In this document: positions 19,116 to 27,890 of the stretch, piece after piece
Position numbering within the stretch: position 1 is the first letter of the stretch
How the letters are laid out: each line of letters starts with the position of its first letter
Assembly (NCBI GenBank): GCA_029100885.1
Contig: JAQXPY010000130.1
Span: 1 to 37,525, forward strand
DNA: 37,525 nt
Source: Clostridiales bacterium
GTDB lineage: Bacteria; Bacillota; Clostridia; Lachnospirales; Lachnospiraceae
Reading direction: 5' to 3'
Made by a program: the position numbers and the translations under genes
Notes under the pieces: model-generated
Databases searched by the model: none
Seen by the model: the letters and a program-made list of their open reading frames with translations, nothing else
What the model was told of the DNA's origin: nothing

Positions 19116-20306
19116 ATGGATACCGACAGAAGAAAGGAATCTGTTGTTGCCGCCGCATACTGCGGCAGTTATGATGAAGAAGAAGTATACAATGCTGTTA
19201 AGGCCTGTACGGATGCGCTGGGAGGCATAGCGGCCTTTGTGAGAAGAGATGAAAAAATACTTGTGAAGCCAAACTTTCTTACAGCCTCCGATCCTGAGCT
19301 GGCGATAGTGACTCATCCGTCAGTGACGGGAGCTGTGCTTAGGCTTCTTCATGAGGAGGGCTGTACGAATGTGGTTTGCGGGGATTCGCCGGGTCACGGA
19401 AGCCCCGAGTCTGCCGCGGAGAAGGCGGGACTCCCGGAATTGTTTAAAAGATACGGTGCAAGGCAGGCCGACATGTCCACCGAGGTGAGTGTGGATTATC
19501 CCGGGGGAGCGGCAGCCGATCGGTTTTATCTTACAAAGGACGCCGCGGAGGCAGATGCCATAATCGGTGTATGTAAAATGAAGACACATGCTTTAGAACG
19601 TATCACCGGTGCAGTCAAAAACATGTACGGGCTTGTCTGCGGTTACAGAAAGGCAGCAGGACATGTCAGGTTTCCGAATGCCGTGATATTTGCCAGAATG
19701 CTGGCCGATATCCATAATCTGAGAAAACCGAGACTGCATATCATGGACGGCATTGTGGCTATGGAGGGCAACGGCCCCGGCTCCGGTGATCCGGTACAGA
19801 TGAATATCATTCTTGCGTCAGCGGATCCTGTAGCCCTGGATACCGTATTCTGCCAGCTGATAAATATGGATCCGGAGCTGATACCTACAAATGTTCAGGG
19901 AGAGCTGCTGGGAGTCGGCTGCAGCCACCTTGACAAAATACGGATAATCGAAACAGAGCCTGCAGCCGTAAAGAACAGGGGAGAAAGGGAGATATCGGCT
20001 GATGAGCTGTTTAAAAAATACGGCAAAGCGGATTTTGATGCGGACAGGACCGGAACGAAAAAGACCTTTCTCAGCAGATTTTCAGATGCCATGACTGCTA
20101 TAGCAAAAAGACCGTTTATCTCCGCAGAGCTGTGTGTAAAATGCGGCATATGTGTGGAGCATTGTCCAGTGCCGGGAAAGGCAGTCAGCTTTAAAAACGG
20201 GAAAACAGAACCGCCGGTATATGATTACTCAAAATGCATCAGGTGCTATTGCTGTCAGGAAATGTGTCCGCAGAATGCAATAAAGGTCAAGGGTCACGGA
20301 AGATAA
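19116..20306 (+). CDS. DUF362 domain protein with C-terminal 2x[4Fe-4S] ferredoxin domain
   Basis: KPNFLTASDPE, CKMKTHALERITGAVKNMYGLVCG; CVKCGICVEHCPV and CIRCYCCQEMCP. Confidence 0.9.
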   Translation: MDTDRRKESVVAAAYCGSYDEEEVYNAVKACTDALGGIAAFVRRDEKILVKPNFLTASDPELAIVTHPSVTGAVLRLLHEEGCTNVVCGDSPGHGSPESAAEKAGLPELFKRYGARQADMSTEVSVDYPGGAAADRFYLTKDAAEADAIIGVCKMKTHALERITGAVKNMYGLVCGYRKAAGHVRFPNAVIFARMLADIHNLRKPRLHIMDGIVAMEGNGPGSGDPVQMNIILASADPVALDTVFCQLINMDPELIPTNVQGELLGVGCSHLDKIRIIETEPAAVKNRGEREISADELFKKYGKADFDADRTGTKKTFLSRFSDAMTAIAKRPFISAELCVKCGICVEHCPVPGKAVSFKNGKTEPPVYDYSKCIRCYCCQEMCPQNAIKVKGHGR

Positions 20307-20338
20307 ACAGTACGGGATAAACAGTACGGGAGAAACAG
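20303..20338 (+). repeat. 14-bp tandem duplication ataaacagtacggg x2 plus a partial copy
   Basis: Direct reading 20303-20316, 20317-20330; first copy includes the upstream TAA stop. Confidence 0.9.
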
Positions 20339-20341
20339 AGG

Positions 20342-20914
20342 ATGAATGATATAACAACCAGAAAAAACGAGGTAAGAAAGCAGCTGAAGGAGATCACGAG
20401 GGGACTTTCCGAAGAGTATATGAGCAGTGCCTCAGATATCATAGCCGGAAAATGCATTGAAAGCAGCGAATTCAAAAATGCCGACAGGATTTTCATATTT
20501 GTTTCAATGAAGGGAGAACCGGATACTACGAAGGTAATTGAGAGGGCTCTTGAGGACGGAAAAGCGGTATATGTGCCGAGATGTCTCGGAAACGGTATTA
20601 TGGAGGCTATAAGGCTTCGTTCCTTTGAGGATCTGGAACCGGGGCATTACGGCATACTTGAGCCGCGGGCCGGGCTTAAGCCTGCGGAGCCTTCAGAATA
20701 TGATTCAGAAACCGCGGCGGCCTTTATTCCGTGTGTTGCCGCCGCGAAAGACGGAAAGCGGCTCGGTCACGGAGCAGGCTATTACGATCGCTTTCTGGAG
20801 GGACGCAGTATGAAAAAGCTTATGCTGGTATACGGAAAACAGCTGCTGGATGACATCCCCTGCGACAGTCATGATCTGGTCATGGACAGAGTCATAAGCG
20901 AACTGGACGAGTGA
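20342..20914 (+). CDS. 5-formyltetrahydrofolate cyclo-ligase
   Basis: R..V...L at the N-terminus, KRLGHGAGYYDRFLEG signature; SD agagg. Confidence 0.92.
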   Translation: MNDITTRKNEVRKQLKEITRGLSEEYMSSASDIIAGKCIESSEFKNADRIFIFVSMKGEPDTTKVIERALEDGKAVYVPRCLGNGIMEAIRLRSFEDLEPGHYGILEPRAGLKPAEPSEYDSETAAAFIPCVAAAKDGKRLGHGAGYYDRFLEGRSMKKLMLVYGKQLLDDIPCDSHDLVMDRVISELDE

Positions 20915-21044
20915 AGCCGAGGGTTCAGTGTAAACAGGTCCGGAGCGTGAAAATGTCAACAACCCCGGAGGCTCGGGACTTATGCAAAAGATGCAGAAAG
21001 GATGATCTTCAGCGGATATAGGGGAAATTAAATAAATATCAGTC

Positions 21045-21090
21045 TTATTGAGGTGCATATATTTAGCTTAATGCTGAAATATGCGCCTTA
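21045..21090 (+). terminator. Hairpin, possible terminator after the cyclo-ligase gene
   Basis: aggtgcatatatttagc ... gctgaaatatgcgcct; no clean U-run directly after. Confidence 0.4.
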
Positions 21091-21176
21091 GTTGTTTACA
21101 ACTTTTTCTTGAATCATCAAAAAAAATGATGAAAAAAGGCATAAAAACCCTTGCGCTTCGGAAAGTTGTTTACAAC
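21090..21176 (+). promoter_or_regulatory. Two identical operator-like sites GTTGTttACAAC (21091-21102 and 21165-21176)
   Basis: Palindromic, 74 bp apart, fit the GT(N)nAC pattern of GntR/FadR-type operators; TATAAT at 21202-21207. Confidence 0.65.
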
Positions 21177-21246
21177 CGGTAACATTTGTTCGCCGTTTAC
21201 ATATAATTGCCGAAGAGAAAAAAAGGAAAAGGCAGGTGGAATTACA

Positions 21247-22578
21247 TTGAAGATTCCAAAGGTCATAAAAGCTGTTCAGCATTATAAGGAGGTTCCGAGA
21301 GTTGAGGATCCGAGGGGAGAGATCAGCAGTAAGCTGGCTCAGTTCGGTCTTGCAGAAAAGATAAGACCGGGGATGAGGATAGCCATCACAGCCGGAAGCC
21401 GGGGTGTGGACGGAATGGTGGAGGTCATTGCCCAGATCGTTCAGGAGGTCAAGAACTGCGGAGGAGATCCGTTTATCTTTCCTTCGATGGGAAGTCATGC
21501 GGGAGCTACCAGCGAGGGACAGCTCAACATGCTCAGAAGCCTTGGATATACAGATGACGTGATAAAATGCCCTATTCTTTCGGAGATCACACCGGTCTGC
21601 ATAGGAGAGACAGAGCTTGGCACCCCGTGCTATATCGATAAGAACGCATGGGAGGCAGACGGGGTTATCGTTGTCAACCGTATTAAGAAGCACACAGATC
21701 ATAACAATAAGACCGAAAGCGGTCTGCTCAAGATGATGACCATCGGTATGGGCAAGAGGGTCATGGCATCATATGTTCATGCCCAGGGAGTATGGGGACT
21801 GACAAATATCATTCCGGCAAACGGAAAATTTGTCTGCCGCAATCCGGAGGTCAATGTCATATGCGGAGTAGCACTGCTTGAAAATCAGGAGGACAAGCTC
21901 GGCTATCTGGAGGTCGTCAACGGCTGGGACATCCCGGACAGGGAACCGGAGCTCTTCAAGCTGGCAGACAGGCTGTTTCCTCATCTTCCGTTCAGAACCT
22001 GTGATTTCCTCATAATAAGAAGAGGAGGCAAGGAGATAAGCGGAACCGGTGTCGACTGCAACATGATCGGACGATACGGAGTATGGGGACTGTATGAGCC
22101 GGAGAAGCTGTTTGCCGCAGGGGAAAACGAGGATTTCAGAGGAGATCCTCTTATCGACAAGATAGCTCTGCTGGATCTGACGGAGATAAGCCACGGCAAT
22201 GCTATCGGAGTCGGACAGGTAGACCTTATTACAAAGAAATACTACGACAAGATAGATTTCAATGCCACATATACAAACGGTCTTACTACGACCTTCCTGC
22301 AGAAGATCAAGATACCGTATGTTGCACCTACGGATAAGGATGCGATACAGACAGGAATGAACTGCCTGAACGGACTGATCAGACTGGAAGGAAAGAAGAA
22401 TGACGATACGGTGAAGGTATGTGTCATTGACAGCACTCTTCACGAAGGAAAGTTCCTTGTTTCAAAGGGTCTTTACGATGAGCTTAAGAAGAGGGATGAT
22501 TTTGAGTTTATCGGAGACTTTGAGGAGCTTGAATTTGATAAAGACGGCAATCTGCTCAGCAATCCGCTGAAGGACTGA
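21247..22578 (+). CDS. LarA/DUF2088-like protein (nickel-dependent racemase superfamily N-domain-like)
   Basis: TTG start 21247 with upstream aggtgga SD; PSMGSHAGATSEG, VNRIKKHTDHNNKTESGLLKMMTIGMGK. Confidence 0.75.
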   Translation: MKIPKVIKAVQHYKEVPRVEDPRGEISSKLAQFGLAEKIRPGMRIAITAGSRGVDGMVEVIAQIVQEVKNCGGDPFIFPSMGSHAGATSEGQLNMLRSLGYTDDVIKCPILSEITPVCIGETELGTPCYIDKNAWEADGVIVVNRIKKHTDHNNKTESGLLKMMTIGMGKRVMASYVHAQGVWGLTNIIPANGKFVCRNPEVNVICGVALLENQEDKLGYLEVVNGWDIPDREPELFKLADRLFPHLPFRTCDFLIIRRGGKEISGTGVDCNMIGRYGVWGLYEPEKLFAAGENEDFRGDPLIDKIALLDLTEISHGNAIGVGQVDLITKKYYDKIDFNATYTNGLTTTFLQKIKIPYVAPTDKDAIQTGMNCLNGLIRLEGKKNDDTVKVCVIDSTLHEGKFLVSKGLYDELKKRDDFEFIGDFEELEFDKDGNLLSNPLKD

Positions 22579-22694
22579 TACCGGCACTAACGGCGGTATT
22601 CGTTCTGAAGTACCGTGCTGTTAAAAGGTTTATGGGTAAGCAGGCAGATCCCTACCCGGGGTCTGTTAAGCAATATATTAATCAGGAGGGAAAA

Positions 22695-23771
22695 ATGAAA
22701 AAGAGAATTTTTGCAGGCATCATGGCTGCTGCCATGGTTGCATCACTGACTGCATGCGGCGGCGGCTCATCCAGCACAGCTTCAACAACAGCTGCTCCGG
22801 CAGAGACAAAGGCTGAGGCTGCAGCAGAGACAGAGGCTCCGGCAGAGTCTGCTGATCAGGTGGTTACACTTAAGCTCGGACATATCCAGAACGAGCAGGA
22901 TATCTGGCATCTTTCGGCAGAGGTTCTTGCTGAGAAGGCTAAGGAGTATTCAAACGGAACTATCAATATCGAGATCTATCCTAACTCCACACTCGGCGGA
23001 GACCGTGACCTGGCAGAGGGAATGCAGATGGGTACTGTAGATATGGCTCTTATCGCAGGTGTTCTTTCAAACTTCGATGAGTCTATCTCACTCCTTGAGA
23101 TCCCTTATCTCTTCCACAGCAACGAAGAGTTCGAGAAGATCGTTTACGGACCTTGCGGAGAAGAGATCGCTGCAAACGTACTTGAGAATTCAGGCATCAA
23201 GATCCTTGATTGGTGGGAGAGAGGTCCTCGTCTCATTACATCAAGCAGACCTATCAACAGCGTTGAGGATATGAAGGGTCTTAAGATCCGTCTTCCTGAG
23301 ATCAAGGCAATGCAGGAGGTATTCACAGCATGGGGTGCAGCTCCTACAACAATGAGCTGGTCTGAGGTTTATCCAAGCCTTCAGCAGGGCGTTATCGAGG
23401 CTCAGGAGAACCCTATTCCGTTCTTCTACTCAGGCTCGATCTTCGAGGTTAACAAGTACATCGCTAACACAGAGCATAAGTATGAGTATGTATGCATCAC
23501 AATTGCCGGCGATTCCTGGGACAAGCTGAGCGCAGCACAGCAGGAAGCTCTTATGAAGGCAAGCGCAGAGGCTACAGAGTATCACAACAGCCATGTAAGC
23601 GATATCGCTGCTGAGGATCTCAAGGACATGGTAGACAACCATGGCGTAACAGTTACAGATCCTGATACAACAGGCTTCATCGCAATAGCTGAGGAAGTTG
23701 CTCCTAAGTATGCAGAGAGCATCGGATATCTTGATCTCTACAACAAGATTCAGGCTGAATTAGGCCGTTAA
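22695..23771 (+). CDS. TRAP transporter substrate-binding lipoprotein (DctP family)
   Basis: Lipobox SLTAC; RLPEIKAMQEVFTAWGAAPTTMSWSEVYPSLQQGVIEAQENP; SD caggaggg; ATG 22695 preferred over 22632. Confidence 0.95.
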   Translation: MKKRIFAGIMAAAMVASLTACGGGSSSTASTTAAPAETKAEAAAETEAPAESADQVVTLKLGHIQNEQDIWHLSAEVLAEKAKEYSNGTINIEIYPNSTLGGDRDLAEGMQMGTVDMALIAGVLSNFDESISLLEIPYLFHSNEEFEKIVYGPCGEEIAANVLENSGIKILDWWERGPRLITSSRPINSVEDMKGLKIRLPEIKAMQEVFTAWGAAPTTMSWSEVYPSLQQGVIEAQENPIPFFYSGSIFEVNKYIANTEHKYEYVCITIAGDSWDKLSAAQQEALMKASAEATEYHNSHVSDIAAEDLKDMVDNHGVTVTDPDTTGFIAIAEEVAPKYAESIGYLDLYNKIQAELGR

Positions 23772-23788
23772 TCAAAGCTTTAGCTCAC

Positions 23789-23825
23789 AGAGGCGGAGAT
23801 GGGGCTATCCTGTCCCGCCTCTTTA
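23789..23825 (+). terminator. Hairpin between dctP and dctQ (attenuating or mRNA-stabilising)
   Basis: agaggcgg ... ccgcctct followed by a weak T tract. Confidence 0.55.
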
Positions 23826-23886
23826 TATAGACGGCAGTCATAAGGAAAGAAGGGTTTCGGACTGCCGGGCTGTCAGGAGGTTCTTA

Positions 23887-24363
23887 ATGAAAAAAGTTGA
23901 AGGAGCTATTCTGAAGGTATTAGGATGGTTTATGGCGCTGCTGATATTTGCCATGATGGTGGATATTTTCGCTGCGGTACTGTCAAGATACATTTTCCGT
24001 TTCTCTATTCCGTTTGCCGAGGAGCTGGGAAGGTATCTGTTTGTATGGATCACCTTTACAGGAATGGCAAGATGTGTAGCGGACGAAAAGCACGTAGCTT
24101 TGGATCTTATTTCACATGTTCTTAAGGGGCCTGTCAAGAAGGGCTGGAAGCTGGCTGTATATGCCATTACAGCATTTTTCTTTGCGGCTCTTACACGCTC
24201 GGGCTATGCTCTCTGCCTGGTTGGACTTAAGCAGAAGAGCCCGACCATGAGGATTCCGATGCAGTATATGTATATGATAATACCTATCTGCGGAGTTCTC
24301 AGTCTGTTCTTTATTGTGATGAGAGTTATTGATCTTTTGAGAAAGGAGAATGAGGAATCATGA
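23887..24363 (+). CDS. TRAP transporter small permease (DctQ family)
   Basis: Four hydrophobic segments, AEELGRYLFVWITFTGMARCVADEKHV; next to dctP and dctM. Confidence 0.93.
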   Translation: MKKVEGAILKVLGWFMALLIFAMMVDIFAAVLSRYIFRFSIPFAEELGRYLFVWITFTGMARCVADEKHVALDLISHVLKGPVKKGWKLAVYAITAFFFAALTRSGYALCLVGLKQKSPTMRIPMQYMYMIIPICGVLSLFFIVMRVIDLLRKENEES

Positions 24364-25622
24364 TAGGCATCTTATTATTCACAATATTCTTGATTTTCCT
24401 TTTCTTCGGTCTTCCTGTAGGCTTTGCCCTCGGTATCGCAAGCCTTGGAGGTATCGCATACGGAAGCTACCCTATAAGCGTTATGGCACAGCGGTTCTTC
24501 ACGGCTGTTGACTCATTCCCGCTTATGGCTATTCCGCTTTTCATGCTGGCCGGAGCTCTTATGAGTCACGGAGGCATTACAAAGAGAATTATTGACTTCG
24601 CGCTCTGCTTTGTAGGTCATATCAAGGGCGGCCTTGCAATGGTAGTGGCGATCACAGGTATCATCATGGGAGGTATTTCCGGTTCGGGAGTTGCCGATGC
24701 AGCGGCTATCGGTGCGATCATGGTTCCGGAGATGAGCAAGAGAAAATATGACAGAGCCTTTTCGGGTGCGCTTTGTGCATGCTGCGGCTCTATCGGACTC
24801 ATCATTCCTCCGTCAATTGCCATCATTATTTTTGCATGTACAGCCAATGTATCGATCGGTGACCTGTTTATGGCAGCATATGCTCCGGGCATCTGCATCG
24901 GTCTGGGCTTCCTTTTATACTGCTATATCATCGCCAGGATCAAGAATTATCCTAATGAGGAAAAGATCCAGGCAAAAGAAACGATCAGAAGGTTCAAGGA
25001 TGCTATCTGGGCGCTGATCATGCCGCTGATCATCGTAGTCGGCATCAGAGGCGGTATTTTCACCGCTACAGAGGGAGGAGCCGTTATATCGATATACGGT
25101 CTTCTTGTCGGCATGTTCATATACAAGGATATCAAGATAAAGGATCTTCCGGCTATCCTGCTGGAGGCAGCAGAGAGCACAGCTACTATCGGAACGATCA
25201 TCTGTGCAACTACTCTTTTCAGCTGGCTGCTTACCAGTGAGCAGATTCCGGCCAAGATCACAACATGGCTTATCAGCCTTACGGACAATAAGTTCCTGCT
25301 GCTTTTCCTTATAAATGTCCTGCTGCTTATTACAGGTATGTTTATCGACAGCGGCCCGGCGATCATGCTTCTGGCGCCTATCCTGTGCCCGGTAGCCACA
25401 TCTCTCGGTGTGAATCTTGTTCAGTTCGGTCTTGTGATGGTAATGAACCTTACTATCGGACTTCTTACTCCTCCGGTAGGAACGGCTATGTATGTAGGCT
25501 CTAATGTCTCAGGTGTTCCGATCAAGGACATTAGCCGAGCCTTGCTTCCGTTTATAGGAATCATGTTCGCGGCTCTTATGCTTGTGACATATGTTCCTGC
25601 ATTCACAAGCTGGGCTTATTGA
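24360..25622 (+). CDS. TRAP transporter large permease (DctM family)
   Basis: FVGHIKGGLAMVVAITGIIMGGISGSGVADAAAIGAIMVPEM; ATGA overlap with dctQ. Confidence 0.96.
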   Translation: MIGILLFTIFLIFLFFGLPVGFALGIASLGGIAYGSYPISVMAQRFFTAVDSFPLMAIPLFMLAGALMSHGGITKRIIDFALCFVGHIKGGLAMVVAITGIIMGGISGSGVADAAAIGAIMVPEMSKRKYDRAFSGALCACCGSIGLIIPPSIAIIIFACTANVSIGDLFMAAYAPGICIGLGFLLYCYIIARIKNYPNEEKIQAKETIRRFKDAIWALIMPLIIVVGIRGGIFTATEGGAVISIYGLLVGMFIYKDIKIKDLPAILLEAAESTATIGTIICATTLFSWLLTSEQIPAKITTWLISLTDNKFLLLFLINVLLLITGMFIDSGPAIMLLAPILCPVATSLGVNLVQFGLVMVMNLTIGLLTPPVGTAMYVGSNVSGVPIKDISRALLPFIGIMFAALMLVTYVPAFTSWAY

Positions 25623-25635
25623 TAACAGTGCTTTA

Positions 25636-25689
25636 TTTTAGGGCTGAGCCTTAAGGGTAAATATGATCCTTAAAGCCTCAGCCCTAAAA
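25636..25689. terminator. Intrinsic (possibly bidirectional) terminator between dctM and the gntR gene
   Basis: ttttagggctgagccttaagg / ccttaaagcctcagccctaaaa near-perfect inverted repeat with flanking T/A tracts. Confidence 0.8.
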
Positions 25690-25706
25690 ATTACAGAGGA
25701 ATACTG

Positions 25707-26483
25707 ATGGATAACAAGGAAGAACGCTACGGACTGATACTTGATAAGGTCATCAGCATGATCTATGACTTGAATATCAGAAGCGGAGACAAGATGTTTT
25801 CCGAAAACAGGCTGGCAAAAGCACTAAATGTTTCGAGAGCAAATGTCAGAGAGATATACAGCGCATTGAATATCCTCGGCATTCTTGAGAGCAGAAGGGG
25901 AGAAGGGACATTTTTCAGAGGTGCGGACAACAGTATTATCTTCAAGATACTTATGCTCGTTATATATGATGATTCGGCTGACGTCAGCGAGATCATGGAG
26001 GTAAGAAAGATCATTGAGATAGGAATCGCCGAGAAGGCAGCTGTAAACAGAAGTCAGGAGGATGTCAGAAAGCTTAAGAAATGTATAAACGACATGGAAA
26101 ACTGCTCTGACGGAAACCGGCTCAGCGAACTGGACAATGAGCTGCATTCTATTATAGGCAGAGCCTGCGGAAACACGCTTCTGTCGAATATGTCCGAGAT
26201 CATTTCCAGCCTTGTCATCAGATCGATCAGGGAACACTGGAACTATATTCTGTCGGATAAGAAAAGAGATACAAAGCAGATCACCTTTGAACAGCACAAG
26301 GAGCTGGCGGAAGCAATAATTCACAAAAAGCCGTACATTGCAAGAGTTGTTGCGCAGGAGCACCTTGAGTTCGTTTCTAACAGTCTGGAAAGGTATAAAA
26401 AGGAGTATTCCGAGCATCTGTTGTTGATATCCGATTCAAAAGATGAGAGGCCAAGGTTAAAATACCGGCAGTATCATTCCTGA
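25707..26483 (+). CDS. GntR family transcriptional regulator, FCD (FadR-type) effector domain
   Basis: N-terminal wHTH (FSENRLAKALNVSRANVREIYSALNILGILESRRGEGTFF), C-terminal all-helical FCD-like domain. Confidence 0.9.
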   Translation: MDNKEERYGLILDKVISMIYDLNIRSGDKMFSENRLAKALNVSRANVREIYSALNILGILESRRGEGTFFRGADNSIIFKILMLVIYDDSADVSEIMEVRKIIEIGIAEKAAVNRSQEDVRKLKKCINDMENCSDGNRLSELDNELHSIIGRACGNTLLSNMSEIISSLVIRSIREHWNYILSDKKRDTKQITFEQHKELAEAIIHKKPYIARVVAQEHLEFVSNSLERYKKEYSEHLLLISDSKDERPRLKYRQYHS

Positions 26484-26528
26484 GATTGTATAAAATAAAT
26501 ACAGAAGATTGATAAAACTCTGTCGTGA

Positions 26529-26557
26529 TTGACAAAAAGTTGTCAGAATAATAAAAT
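26529..26557 (+). promoter_or_regulatory. Promoter TTGACA-17-TAAAAT overlapped by inverted repeat tgacaa-aaag-ttgtca
   Basis: Direct reading; -35 26529-26534, -10 26552-26557, inverted repeat 26530-26545. Confidence 0.65.
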
Positions 26558-26674
26558 CACATAGCAGGATCAATTATTCAGAATTATAATGCCAGAATAT
26601 GTGGATTTTGCTGAAATTGATTCCGGGTATAAAACTAAATATAAGACAGGATCGTTTATGTTGGGGGTATATCA

Positions 26675-27616
26675 ATGAAGATTACTATGATGGGCGCCGG
26701 CGCCATGGGAGGCATGATCGGCGGCAGACTTGCAGCGGCAGGCAACGACGTATGGCTTGTTGATACCTGGGCGGAGCATGTTGACAGTATGAAGCAGAAT
26801 GGTCTCATTCTTGATACCAGAGAGGGAAGACAGATACTTAAGGTCAATGCTACGACAAATGTTTCAGAGGTCTATGAAGCCGACGGCTATATGGAGCTTG
26901 TAATAATCTTTGTCAATACCAACTTCACGGATCAGATCACAAGGGATGCTCTGGCAGTGATAGGACCGGACACATATGTGCTGACGGTTCAGAACGGTGT
27001 AGGAAATGCCGATATCATTGCAAGATATGTTAAGAAGGACAGAATCATCCTCGGAACAACTCTTGCTGCGGGTGTCGTTGAGGGACCGGGACATGTAAGA
27101 GATTCCGGAACAAACACATTTACACAGATAATGCCTATGGAGGGACCGGTAACGCCGGTGGTGGAGAAGATCTGCGCCACTTTGAGCGACGCCGGACTTC
27201 AGACTGAGGCAACACCTGAAGCCGAGACAGCCATCTGGCGCAAGCTGTGCGTCAACTGCTGCACCTGCGGCATCGGAACAGTAACAAGACTTACCTGCGG
27301 ACAGGTCTGTGAAGAGCCGGACGGTGCTCCGCTGGTTCGTGAGATCATCAGAGAGGTATGCGCCGTTGCCAACGCAAAGGGGCTTAAGCTTGATTACGAG
27401 ACGGAGGTCAGTCATTTCTTTGAGGTGTATACACCGAGTACCCATTATGCGTCAATGGTTCAGAATGCAAAGAAGCATATCAGGACCGAGGCGGAGACGA
27501 TTATGGGAGCGGTAGTGCATGAAGGAGAGAGACTGGGAATTCCTGTTCCGTACAACACTACTATCTATCATCTTGTGAGAATGATCCAGGATCATTACGA
27601 GGATCAGATGTATTGA
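26675..27616 (+). CDS. Ketopantoate reductase (PanE/ApbA) family oxidoreductase
   Basis: MGAGAMGGMIGGRLAAAGNDVWLVDTW dinucleotide fold; TVQNGVGN; WRKLCVNC; SD gggggt. Confidence 0.88.
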   Translation: MKITMMGAGAMGGMIGGRLAAAGNDVWLVDTWAEHVDSMKQNGLILDTREGRQILKVNATTNVSEVYEADGYMELVIIFVNTNFTDQITRDALAVIGPDTYVLTVQNGVGNADIIARYVKKDRIILGTTLAAGVVEGPGHVRDSGTNTFTQIMPMEGPVTPVVEKICATLSDAGLQTEATPEAETAIWRKLCVNCCTCGIGTVTRLTCGQVCEEPDGAPLVREIIREVCAVANAKGLKLDYETEVSHFFEVYTPSTHYASMVQNAKKHIRTEAETIMGAVVHEGERLGIPVPYNTTIYHLVRMIQDHYEDQMY

Positions 27617-27637
27617 TCGGAACATTTCCGTTTTGGA

Positions 27638-27688
27638 ATAAACTATTTAAATACACTATTTAAATAAACTATTAAATAAACTATTCAG
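27638..27688 (+). repeat. Tandem ~13-bp repeats ataaactatttaa-type leading into the E2 end
   Basis: 27638-27650, 27651-27663, 27664-27675, then 27676 onward merges with the E2 left arm. Confidence 0.8.
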
Positions 27689-27836
27689 CACGGCAAAAGG
27701 CCATTCGCAATCCGCTCGTGGTTTTTCGCTGATTGCTCATGTTTTTGCCGTCTGCTCCTCAGACCAATCCTTGGTACAAACAGGAAAAAATGTAAACACT
27801 TTTTCCTGATTGTACCAGGTCCGGTGCTGAATAGTT
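27679..27836 (-). repeat. Structured dispersed repeat, copy E2, with extra internal hairpin
   Basis: Closing stem aactattcagcac/gtgctgaatagtt (13 bp perfect); inner cggcaaaa/tttttgccg; extra hairpin ggtacaa-a-caggaaaaa / tttttcctg-a-ttgtacc (27773-27816). Confidence 0.8.
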
Positions 27837-27890
27837 AAGTTGTTTTTCAGATAACAGAGTAAATTTTTATATATTTAACAGGGGGTAATT

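Noticed and set aside
20929-20936. TGTAAACA downstream of the cyclo-ligase gene as a further operator
   Set aside because: Lacks the extended palindrome of 21091/21165 and any nearby promoter; single 8-mer is not enough. A similar hit at 26042 is inside coding sequence.
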